A stretch of 64,000 nucleotides of DNA from assembly GCF_015710575.1 (NCBI RefSeq), contig NZ_CP065373.1, positions 5,642,001 through 5,706,000 on the forward strand. Reading direction: 5' to 3'. This DNA comes from Mycolicibacterium mengxianglii. Lineage in GTDB: Bacteria > Actinomycetota > Actinomycetes > Mycobacteriales > Mycobacteriaceae. Numbering within the stretch: position 1 is the stretch's first letter; each line of letters opens with the position of its first letter. A model generated the notes under the pieces. It was not told the origin of the DNA, did no database searches, and was given only the letters and a program-made list of their open reading frames with translations. A program made the translations under genes and the position numbers. Shown piece after piece: positions 10,701-18,522 of the stretch.

Positions 10701-11395
10701 CCGGCCGGTTTCGACCCACCTGCAGCCAGGACACTGACGATCAAGGCATCCAACGACTCCAACGCCGCGAACAGTTCCTCCGGCGCGCTGCGCAGTGAAG
10801 ACGCGAAGATGGGTACGCCCACCGCGTCGCCGGTCGCCTCGATGGCGTCGACGAGGGCGTGGGCGAAGCCGGCATTGCCACTGATCTCGTGTGCGCGGTA
10901 ATACAACACCCCGACGCGCGCCTTGTTGTGCGCCGTGTTCTCTACGGGACCGCGGCCCCGGCCGTACCCCCACTCCGGGATGAGCTCGGGCTCCTCGAAA
11001 CCCTCGCCGGTCAGCAGCACCGTGTCACAGAGGAACGCGTGCAACTGGGCCAGATTGCCCGGTCCGCCTTCGGCGAGGTAGGCGTGTGCCTGTGCGGCTA
11101 TGCCGATGGGAACGCTCGAGCATTCCATGAGCTCCGCGCTGGGCTGCCGCTCGCCGCCGAGCACCACCAGGGGTAACCCGGTGGCACGAAGCACGCTGAG
11201 TTCGGACTTGATCTGCTCAGACGACCCGAGGACCCGGAGAACGATGATGTCAGCGCCGCCGAGCAGTGGCTCGAGGTCCTGGCGCACCGGGTTGCCGAGC
11301 GCGTACGCGGCACCACTGGCACGTGCTGACAGCAGATCGGTGTCCGACGTGGACAGCAACGCAATACGGCGGACCGGGGATGTATCGACAGACAT
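7799..11395 (-). CDS. cobN: Cobaltochelatase subunit CobN
   Basis: Large subunit that inserts cobalt into hydrogenobyrinic acid a,c-diamide; 1198 aa, typical for CobN. Recognisable blocks include [75 protein letters not shown] and [19 protein letters not shown]. An AGGAG box is 5 nt from the ATG. First gene of the operon and preceded by a short cobalamin riboswitch. The small chelatase subunits (CobS/CobT-type or ChlI/D-type) are not in the window. Confidence 0.96.
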   Translation of the reverse strand: [1198 protein letters not shown]

Positions 11396-11409
11396 AAAGA
11401 CTCCTACTC

Positions 11410-11425
11410 AGGGGTTCTCGCCCCT
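11410..11425 (-). promoter_or_regulatory. Hairpin between riboswitch and cobN Shine-Dalgarno
   Basis: A perfect 5-bp stem (AGGGG/CCCCT) with a 6-nt loop ends 4 nt before the AGGAG box of cobN. Its placement suits a switch hairpin that communicates B12 binding to ribosome access; it could also be part of the riboswitch expression platform pairing with the aptamer loop. No U-run follows, so a terminator is unlikely. Confidence 0.5.
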
Positions 11426-11434
11426 CGGCTTCGG

Positions 11435-11552
11435 ATGTCCCGTGGCCAGTATCTGGCTACGGGCCGGCGCCGGCGAGCGCAACGACCCTCACAGTGGCGG
11501 AACCGCCCCGGGCTTGCACCGGGTTCCTGCTCCACGAGACGTACCTGGTCAT
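11435..11552 (-). promoter_or_regulatory. Cobalamin riboswitch upstream of cobN
   Basis: Minus strand shows GGAACCCGGTGCAAGCCCGGG (near 11527-11507), the CCACTGTGAG element (11497-11488) and the B12-box variant AGCCAGATACTGGCC (11458-11444), in that order and compact spacing. This is the shorter cobalamin riboswitch architecture often seen before corrin biosynthesis genes. Boundaries approximate. Confidence 0.9.
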
Positions 11553-11660
11553 AGTAGTTCAGCCGAACCCTCGACAGATCTGGCACCGCCCCGGTACAGC
11601 TGGCAGATGACTCGGTACCCTCGCCCCTCCACGCCCGGAGTACGGACTCCAGAGCCGGGC

Positions 11661-12965
11661 CTACAGGACGTGATCACACCCGGTCCCTTGGCTGGCGCGG
11701 ATCGCCCGGATCGCCGGGGCGACCGAGGGCGCCAGAAGCTCGGAACGATCTGGCGGATATCGGACCTCGATGACGGTCGAGTCGGCGAAGCGGTACGGCC
11801 GCCCCACTACGATTCCTGCGAACTGCTTTCGCAGACGCGACATCTCGACTCGCACTGCGCCGGTACGCGTGGGGTCGTTGTAGAGGTCAGCGGCCAGATC
11901 GGGTGCCGACCTACCCTCGGCGTGCACAGCGAGAATCAGTAAAATCTCCGCGTGCCGGAGCGAGATGTCATGTTGCCAGCTCCCGAACTGACCGACCATC
12001 TCCAGTGCCGGCGCCGCGCTGCTACGCAGATCCAGCATCACGTGCACGATCGCCGGTTCCGTCTCGTCCTTGACAAGTCGGAACAACCAACCGCCCGGCA
12101 ATGGCTCGACATCACACATACCGAGCGACGGCACCCACGTATGGCCGGGTGCGATGTCTGGTGGAAGAAGGATGCGGCTCTGCGCCGGTACTGAATTGAC
12201 CGCGGCGACCCAGCCTTCGGCGTCGACGGCCAGAGCGGGCGAACCGATCCGGGCCAACATCGGGGCGGCCACGACGCGGAGCCGATTCAAGGACTGATCG
12301 CGCCGCTCACGTAATTGGGACTCAGCCAGTCGGGCCACCGTATCGATGAGGGCCAGTGTCGCCGGATGCACGGTGGCGGCCGGGCCGGTCACGTCGATGA
12401 CCCCCAGCACCCGACCCGTTCCGGGATCGCGAATGGGTGCGGCGGCGCAGGTCCAGGGATGCTGGCTGCGGTTATAGTGCTCGGCACAGAACACCTGCAC
12501 GGCGCGCTGCGACACCAGGGCGGTGCCCAGCGCATTGGTGCCGACCGTGGTCTCCGCCCAGTGCGCACCCTCGACGAATCCGAGCTTGTCCGCGTTGACC
12601 AGGACCTTCGGCGTGCCGGACCGCCACAACACTCGACCTTCGGCGTCAGCAAGGGCGAAGATGCTGTCGCCGGTCGAGATGAGCGCACTCAGACTCCGCG
12701 ATACCTCGTCGACGACGGACGTCAGCCCGGAATCCTGCCGCAGCTGTTCGACTGTGCTTGCGGTCGCCACCGGCGGAGTGCGACGGTCGGGGCGAAGCCC
12801 CTTGGCGATCAATCGCTGCCAGGAATCCCAGATGACTCCCCGCGGCCGAGCAGGTGCCCGACTCCCGGCCATTGTTGCGTCGTAGACCGCCGACATCAGC
12901 CTCGCGTACTTGCGAGGGTCTTGGCCCGGCGCTACCGCCGGCTCCGGAAGTCCAGGACCGGGCAC
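11661..12965 (-). CDS. GAF-domain transcriptional regulator (AcoR-like sensor, no AAA+ domain)
   Basis: 434-aa regulator. The middle (about 95-215) is a GAF-type sensor typical of AcoR/MimR proteins: SIFALADAEGRVLWRSG, GAHWAETTVGTNALGTAL, FCAEHYNRSQHPWTCAAAPIRDP, VLGVIDVTG. There is no sigma-54 AAA+ domain; instead residues about 335-395 (SLRHAEILLILAVH ... VRVEMSRLRKQFAG) look like a winged-helix DNA-binding unit. Such proteins commonly control alcohol or aldehyde dehydrogenase genes in mycobacteria, which fits the cluster upstream. GTG start at 12965 has a weak ribosome site; an internal ATG is possible. Confidence 0.8.
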   Translation of the reverse strand: MPGPGLPEPAVAPGQDPRKYARLMSAVYDATMAGSRAPARPRGVIWDSWQRLIAKGLRPDRRTPPVATASTVEQLRQDSGLTSVVDEVSRSLSALISTGDSIFALADAEGRVLWRSGTPKVLVNADKLGFVEGAHWAETTVGTNALGTALVSQRAVQVFCAEHYNRSQHPWTCAAAPIRDPGTGRVLGVIDVTGPAATVHPATLALIDTVARLAESQLRERRDQSLNRLRVVAAPMLARIGSPALAVDAEGWVAAVNSVPAQSRILLPPDIAPGHTWVPSLGMCDVEPLPGGWLFRLVKDETEPAIVHVMLDLRSSAAPALEMVGQFGSWQHDISLRHAEILLILAVHAEGRSAPDLAADLYNDPTRTGAVRVEMSRLRKQFAGIVVGRPYRFADSTVIEVRYPPDRSELLAPSVAPAIRAIRASQGTGCDHVL

Positions 12966-13333
12966 GGTCAGTCTCGTTGCTGCAGGTCGGCCACAGGTGT
13001 CCCTCTAGTCCGGCGGCATGCGCCAGACGCGGACGCCTGGAACAACCACATGTGTGGTCGGACCGTATGTCATCGTCGAGGGCTACGTCAAGTAAACACG
13101 TTGGCTTCAGTCGGAGAACCGGGCACCTGAGACGGGGTTCACGATGCGCCGTGAGAGGTTGGGCATGGACTGTGCACGCCTGACCGCGGAACAGTGTCGC
13201 CAGGATCGCGCCCGGCCGCGAGCCCGTACCGCTGGGGCATTGTTGTGCGAAATAGCCTGCTCGCAACGACTTCGGTAAAGTCCTGGACCTTCATACCCTC
13301 GTTGAAGATCCGCCCCGACGATTACTCCCGGGA
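12966..13333. other. 368-bp intergenic region before the GAF regulator gene
   Basis: Separates the membrane-protein gene from the regulator gene, both on the minus strand, so it probably contains a promoter for the regulator. The notable element is the dyad at 13045-13058. I see no other gene or RNA. Confidence 0.5.
13045..13058. promoter_or_regulatory. Candidate operator, ACCACA-tg-TGTGGT dyad
   Basis: Perfect 6-bp inverted repeat with a 2-bp centre, about 80 bp upstream of the GAF regulator start. Candidate site for the regulator itself or another factor; no experimental or comparative support available here. Confidence 0.35.
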
Positions 13334-14545
13334 CTAGCCACCGGTACGAAGCTGTGGCTCATCGCTGATCAGACGTCGCAGTCCCAGCGACTCGAATCCG
13401 ACCACGTACAGCAGTGTCATCAACACCATCCAGTCGACGAACCCCAGGGCATTACCGCCGATTCCAGAAGCGACTGCAGGCTCATGGAGAATGTTCTCTG
13501 CGGCGAAGCGGTAGTAGAACACGAAGGTGATCACAGCCAGAACAAGAGTCAGCGCCACCCGGATCGTGTAGTTCGCCGCCGCACCCAGACCGGTTGGCCT
13601 GTTCCCGAAAGCGTTGGCCCACAGAATCATCCAGAACACCCAGCAGACACCGATCTGAGCAGGAAACTGATTGATGACACCGCCGAGGTCGGAGGTCGTG
13701 TCTGGACCGAGCAGAATCTCGACGAGTTGCTTGGCGATGAAGTAGAAAATTGTTCCCACCAGTACGTTGCCGACAGTCGAGACAAGGGCTACCCGCGCCG
13801 GACTGCCGGCCAGACGCCATGGCCAGTTGTCCAACGTCTGTCCGGTGAGGATCACCGAGACGATGACGCTGTAGAACCAACCCATCACGGTGTCGAGGGC
13901 CATCACCGGATGCGCTTCACTGCTGGTGACCGCCGGCATGCCGAGAACGAAGTACAGCAGCATGGTGGGCCCGGCGACCGCTGCGATCTCCGCCAGACCT
14001 ACGGCGGGCTGCTTCAGGCCGAGTTGTGGCCACGGCCAGTGTTGCCAGTTGAGCACGCTGATCACGAAAGTGCCGAATCCGAACAAGACGAAGAGCGCCC
14101 CGGTGAAGTACCCGAGACCGCCGTCCCGCTCCGGCGCGAAATCCAGATCGACCTTCCCCAATCCCGCTGCGAGCAGCAGGGTAACCAGCACCGCGAATAC
14201 TGCTGTCCCACCCGTAATGGCCAGGCCGCGCCAGGGTTGGCCAAGACGGTTGAAGCCGGCGAACTCCGCGTTGAAACCGATGAACACCACGAAGAGAATC
14301 GCCCAGAACAGCGCCGCGTTGAACGGCATCGGGTAAAGGTCCCACGGGCTGAGCACGGGGTCGGCGATCAAGTACCAACCCGCCACTGACAGCGCCAGTA
14401 CCACTGCGAGATTGGCCAGGCCGAACAGCACCCATCGGCTCGACTGCTGTTCCCGCTCAGACGAATCGGGGGCCAGAGGGGGGTTCGACCGCACCGGTTG
14501 CGGCGAGGCGATCCCCCCGTCCGACGGAAGCTGCTCTGTGGACAT
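13334..14545 (-). CDS. Polytopic membrane protein of unknown function, linked to GMC oxidoreductase
   Basis: 403 aa with a hydrophilic N-terminal tail of about 35 residues and roughly ten transmembrane helices (for example near 38-60, 76-97, 107-128, 146-167, then six more in the second half). No CxxCH haem motif, Walker motif or transporter signature is visible; several conserved-looking Trp/His residues occur (NWQHWPWPQLGL). It has a good GAGGAG site and follows the GMC oxidoreductase gene by 80 nt. The context suggests a membrane partner or electron-transfer subunit for the dehydrogenase, but that is inference; I do not recognise the family. Confidence 0.75.
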   Translation of the reverse strand: MSTEQLPSDGGIASPQPVRSNPPLAPDSSEREQQSSRWVLFGLANLAVVLALSVAGWYLIADPVLSPWDLYPMPFNAALFWAILFVVFIGFNAEFAGFNRLGQPWRGLAITGGTAVFAVLVTLLLAAGLGKVDLDFAPERDGGLGYFTGALFVLFGFGTFVISVLNWQHWPWPQLGLKQPAVGLAEIAAVAGPTMLLYFVLGMPAVTSSEAHPVMALDTVMGWFYSVIVSVILTGQTLDNWPWRLAGSPARVALVSTVGNVLVGTIFYFIAKQLVEILLGPDTTSDLGGVINQFPAQIGVCWVFWMILWANAFGNRPTGLGAAANYTIRVALTLVLAVITFVFYYRFAAENILHEPAVASGIGGNALGFVDWMVLMTLLYVVGFESLGLRRLISDEPQLRTGG

Positions 14546-14625
14546 CTCGTGTGCTCCTCGTTTATTGCAGCTCCGCAGGCTGGCTATCCCGCTGGTCGTA
14601 TGAGTCGGATTGGGCGCGGTGCGAT

Positions 14626-16281
14626 CTAGAGACTCGGTGCGTCCGCGTTGCTCGGTGTCGTGCGCTGTTCGACGATGTCAGAGAACCGCCGCGAGATGTA
14701 CTCGCCGGCGCGCACTGCCAAGGCGCCGATCGTCGATGTCGGGTTGACCGCACCGCCGGTTGTCAGCGAGCTCCCGTCGACAACGAACAGGTTTGGCACA
14801 TCCCATGTTTGGTGCCATTTGTTCGTCACGGAATCCTGTGGGTTGTTACCCATTCGACAGGTCCCCATCAGATGCCAGGCCGGCGGTGGGTTGAGAATGC
14901 CAGTGTCATTCGTCTCGACCGCACCGAGAGCGCGCGCGGCATCGAAGATTCGGTCGATCCCGTAATTGGCGAGTGCGACGTCGTTCTGGTGGGGCACCCA
15001 GTTCACGTGTGCGGCCGGAAGTCCACTCGAGTCCTTCACGTCAGGGTCGAGGGTGACACAGTTCGTCTCCACGGGTAGGTCCTCGCCGAACATGAAGACC
15101 ATCAGGTGATTTCCGAAGTGATCGTTGAAGAACTCGCGGTGCTGCGGTCCCCACGGGGCGACGTAGCCGGAGTGGCTTCCCATAGCGGAGAACGCCGAAC
15201 CGAAGCTGCGGGCCACCTGCATCCCGAAGCCGTTGACGAATCCACGATCGGTATCGGTGTGGTAGAACTCGTGCGAATACAGAGGTGCACCGAACGCGCC
15301 CTTGTAGCCTTCCATGGGCTTGTCGAACCACGCATCGCAGAACGCGAAGATGTGGTGCATCAGATACTTACCGACGAGGCCGTTGCTGTTGGCCAATCCG
15401 TCCGGGTGCCCCTTCTGCGCGCTCATCAGCAGCAGTCGCGGCGTGCCGATGCCACTGGCAGCGACGACGACGATCTTGGCGTTGATCTCGTGTCGAGCGC
15501 CGGTACGAGTGTCGATGTATGTCGCGCCCGTCGCCTTACCGTTCTTGGCGTGGATCTGCTCGACGCGGGCATGGGTGCGCAGGTCGGCGCCGAGAGCGAT
15601 GGCGAATGGCCAATGTGTGTGTGTCGGAGTGCTCAGCGAGCCGGTGGGGCTGCCCGAGAGTTCGTTACCTGCAGCGATATCGGCGTCACGGTTCTCTCGG
15701 GGCCGCGTGATGATGGCGTTGTCGGAAGGCCACCAGTGCCATCCCAGACCGCCCAGCGCTGAGGCGAAGTTACGGCCCAGCTTTCCCGGCCGAACCGGCG
15801 GATCCCGGTCGACCCCGGTGCGATCCGGGTAGGACGGGTCGCCGACCACTCCCGAAATACCGTAGATCGCATCGTTCTTGTCGTAATAAGGTGCGAGGTC
15901 CTCGTAACTGATGGGCCAGTCGATGGTGCCTTCGAGCCCATGCTCGGTGCCCTTACGGAAGTCCACCGGCTTGTACCGGGGCCAGTGACCCGCATAGTGC
16001 ATCGTGCTGCCGCCCACGTTGTTCATCAGGTACGGCGTGGTGAACCCGGTGACCGGATAATCCTCTGGCAGTCCACGGATGTTCGGGTCGTAGGCCCATC
16101 CTCGCTGCTTCTCGATCTCCCATTCCCGGTGGTAGTGCGGGTGCTCGGTCGAGGTGACCCATGGCCCCTGCTCGAGGCAGGTCACCTTGTATCCGGCCTG
16201 CACCAGTTCCAGTGTCACGCCGGCTCCACCCGGGCCGGAGCCGATAACGAGAACATCGGTTTCGTCGATCGTCGAAGTCAC
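14626..16281 (-). CDS. GMC-family FAD-dependent oxidoreductase, large subunit
   Basis: 551 aa. N-terminal FAD site DVLVIGSGPGGAGVTLELVQAGYKVTCLEQG; GMC C-terminal signature AWHLMGTCRMG with active-site His, and GGAVNPTSTIGALAVRAGEYI containing the second catalytic position (Asn). It resembles large subunits of gluconate/alcohol dehydrogenases that work with a subunit 3 protein. No Tat or Sec signal is evident. GTG start overlaps the stop of the subunit 3 gene by 4 nt. Substrate unknown; the adjacent aldehyde dehydrogenase suggests a primary alcohol oxidised to the acid. Confidence 0.9.
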   Translation of the reverse strand: MTSTIDETDVLVIGSGPGGAGVTLELVQAGYKVTCLEQGPWVTSTEHPHYHREWEIEKQRGWAYDPNIRGLPEDYPVTGFTTPYLMNNVGGSTMHYAGHWPRYKPVDFRKGTEHGLEGTIDWPISYEDLAPYYDKNDAIYGISGVVGDPSYPDRTGVDRDPPVRPGKLGRNFASALGGLGWHWWPSDNAIITRPRENRDADIAAGNELSGSPTGSLSTPTHTHWPFAIALGADLRTHARVEQIHAKNGKATGATYIDTRTGARHEINAKIVVVAASGIGTPRLLLMSAQKGHPDGLANSNGLVGKYLMHHIFAFCDAWFDKPMEGYKGAFGAPLYSHEFYHTDTDRGFVNGFGMQVARSFGSAFSAMGSHSGYVAPWGPQHREFFNDHFGNHLMVFMFGEDLPVETNCVTLDPDVKDSSGLPAAHVNWVPHQNDVALANYGIDRIFDAARALGAVETNDTGILNPPPAWHLMGTCRMGNNPQDSVTNKWHQTWDVPNLFVVDGSSLTTGGAVNPTSTIGALAVRAGEYISRRFSDIVEQRTTPSNADAPSL

Positions 16282-16943
16282 TTTGCGTTCTCCTCATTCT
16301 GCTGCGCGCGCAGCCACGTCAGTTTGCTGAGATCAACCCGGGCGACGTCCTCCGTCTTGACGTAACCCGCACCCTTGCCGGCCGTGGCAAGTGCCGTCTC
16401 ATCCCAGTCTTCGATGCAGTGCAGATAGCCGTAAGGCAGCGGTGGGCCGTGGTAATCGCGGCCTGCAGGGATCCTCCGTTGAATCGCCGAGGTCACGTCG
16501 CTGCTGGCGTAGTAGCCGTAGTACACGAGACTGCGGAGCTGGGCGAAAAGATCTTCCGAATCCTTCTCCAGGCGCTCCACGTCGTTGGTACGTGTTTCGA
16601 TGTCCGCAGCAGCGAAGCTTTCCCCGAGGTCGGCGAGCGCCGCCTTGAGACGGTCTTCCTCCAGATACGGAAAGTGCTTGGCCCGGAAGCCCGTTGGCGT
16701 TGTATATCGACCGAAGAACTCGACGATCCCGACCTCACTGGGGGCGGGGAAGTCCTCACCGGGAGGGACAATCGTGTCTGCAAGCGCTCCGAGCACTTTG
16801 GTCTCCGCCTCGCTGAACACGATCGGATCGGCCAGTCCGCCAAGCCGCGGTCGGCCCGCCTCGAAGTGTGGCTGGTCCGGGCGATCGGTCCCCACCGCGG
16901 GGGCCCCCAGCGGAGCTGGTGTCAGATCCTCGTCATTGCTCAT
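16278..16943 (-). CDS. Gluconate 2-dehydrogenase subunit 3 family protein
   Basis: 221 aa; accessory subunit of a membrane-associated GMC dehydrogenase. The family core runs from FSEAETKVLGALADTIVPPGEDFPAPSEVGIVEFF to SLVYYGYYASSDV. Usual homologues carry a Tat signal that exports the bound large subunit; this one has an acidic, proline-rich N-terminus and no signal I can see, which suggests a cytoplasmic-side complex. Strong GGAG site 8 nt before the ATG. Translationally coupled to the GMC gene. Confidence 0.82.
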   Translation of the reverse strand: MSNDEDLTPAPLGAPAVGTDRPDQPHFEAGRPRLGGLADPIVFSEAETKVLGALADTIVPPGEDFPAPSEVGIVEFFGRYTTPTGFRAKHFPYLEEDRLKAALADLGESFAAADIETRTNDVERLEKDSEDLFAQLRSLVYYGYYASSDVTSAIQRRIPAGRDYHGPPLPYGYLHCIEDWDETALATAGKGAGYVKTEDVARVDLSKLTWLRAQQNEENAK

Positions 16944-17007
16944 CGTTTCTCCTTCGTGGTTGTGTCACGCATCGCCAGCCGGAGGCTGCTCTTCTGGCCC
17001 GTGATGG

Positions 17008-18522
17008 TCAGAGAGGGGCGCCGGCCCAGTTGGTGGATGTCGCAGGGGATCTGTCCAGGTTGATCCCGATGTGCTTGACCTGGGTGTAGCCGTGAACGGC
17101 TTCGAGACCTTCTTCACGACCTGTGCCACTCTGCTTGTGACCTCCATGGGGGGTCATCGGGAGCTCGCCGAACCAGTCATTGATCATCACCGAGCCCACC
17201 TGGAGACGTTTGGCAGTATCGAGGGCGGCGGTGATGTCCTGGCACCACAGGACGGCGAACAGGCCGTAGTCGGAATCGTTGATCGTGGCGATCAGATCCT
17301 CGACCGACGACCACCGCATGACCGCGGTCACCGGGCCGAAAATCTCTTCGCGGGCGATGCGCGCATCCTTGGGAACATCCACGAAAACCGTTGGCTCCAG
17401 GAAGAAACCGGCACTCGATGCATGCTCGGGTTCGCCTCCTCCGTAAAAGAGCGTGGCCTCCTGTTTACCGATCTCGATGTACTCCCGGACCCTGTCGTAG
17501 TGCTTTTGCGACGCCAGCGGACCCATCTGGGTATTCCCGTCGAACGGATCACCGACGGAAACCGTGCGGAGTCTGGCCACGAGCATCTCCAGGAACCGGT
17601 CGGCGATGTCCTCATGGAGAAACAGTCGACTGCCTGCAACACACACCTGTCCGGCGCGAGAACAGAAACCTTGGACAGCCACCTCGACGGCATCTTCGAG
17701 CGAGGCGTCGGGGAACACTACCAACGGACTCTTTCCGCCGAGCTCCAGGTTGACTTGTGCGATGTGCTGGCCGCCGAGGCGGGCGATCTCACGGCCGGTT
17801 TCGGTCGAACCGGTGAACGTGATCCCCCGAACCTCGGGGTGGGCCGCCAAGGCCGCTCCAGCTTCGGGCCCGAGGCCGGTCACCACATTGAACACCCCGT
17901 CAGGGAATCCCGCGGCATGCACGAGTTCGGCAAATTTCAACGCGGACAACGACGTGTCTTCTGCCGGTTTGACCACACACGTGTTGCCGAATGCCAACGC
18001 CGGAGCGATCGAGCGGGCCAGGATCAGCAGCGGATAGTTCCACGGCACGATGTGCGCGGTCACACCCAACGGCTCGAGCAACGTGAAGCTCAGCTTGTTG
18101 CCCGGAACCGCGATCGTCCGTCCACCGACCTTATCGGCCGCGCCGGCCCAGTATTCGAGCCACATAGGTATCGCATCAACCAATTCGCGCGCCTTGGCCA
18201 GATAATGCCCGGAATCCATCGACTCGATTCGCGCGAGCTCGTCGGCGTTCTCCGCTACAAGCTCAGCGAGCCGCCGTAACAGCCCCGCCCGCGCGATGGC
18301 ATCAGTGAACTGCCACCCGACGGCGGCCTCTGCTGCGGCCTGCACCGCACGGTCAACATCAGCCGAGTCCCCGCGCGGCACGTCAGCGATGTGGAGTCCG
18401 GTACTGGGATCGGTGGTGGCGAACGTCGCGCCGCTGCGCGCCGGCACCGACTCACCATTGATGTGCATCAAAGCCGACTGCGCTGTACGCGCTTCCAAGT
18501 CGACCGCAAGGGACAAGGTCAT
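17008..18522 (-). CDS. NAD(P)+-dependent aldehyde dehydrogenase
   Basis: 504 aa. Oxidises an aldehyde to the acid. Motifs: EPLGVTAHIVPWNYPLL, FTGSTETGREIA, catalytic Glu260 in LELGGKSP, nucleophile Cys294 in GQVCVAGSRLFL, and EEIFGPV. The start at 18522 has GGAGGAA 8 nt upstream; an in-frame extension to 18744 lacks family similarity. Probable first gene of the cluster ALDH - subunit 3 - GMC oxidoreductase - membrane protein, so alcohol produced upstream would be taken to a carboxylic acid. Confidence 0.93.
   Translation of the reverse strand: MTLSLAVDLEARTAQSALMHINGESVPARSGATFATTDPSTGLHIADVPRGDSADVDRAVQAAAEAAVGWQFTDAIARAGLLRRLAELVAENADELARIESMDSGHYLAKARELVDAIPMWLEYWAGAADKVGGRTIAVPGNKLSFTLLEPLGVTAHIVPWNYPLLILARSIAPALAFGNTCVVKPAEDTSLSALKFAELVHAAGFPDGVFNVVTGLGPEAGAALAAHPEVRGITFTGSTETGREIARLGGQHIAQVNLELGGKSPLVVFPDASLEDAVEVAVQGFCSRAGQVCVAGSRLFLHEDIADRFLEMLVARLRTVSVGDPFDGNTQMGPLASQKHYDRVREYIEIGKQEATLFYGGGEPEHASSAGFFLEPTVFVDVPKDARIAREEIFGPVTAVMRWSSVEDLIATINDSDYGLFAVLWCQDITAALDTAKRLQVGSVMINDWFGELPMTPHGGHKQSGTGREEGLEAVHGYTQVKHIGINLDRSPATSTNWAGAPL

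Noticed and set aside
9152..10798. 548-codon open frame antisense to cobN, and a 502-codon one at 9465-10973 on the cobN strand in another frame
   Set aside because: Both are by-products of high third-position GC in cobN; no RBS or family sequence, and they read as Arg/Pro/Gly-rich shadow protein.
13484..14389. 301-codon frame antisense to the membrane protein gene
   Set aside because: Highly charged shadow translation of hydrophobic codons.
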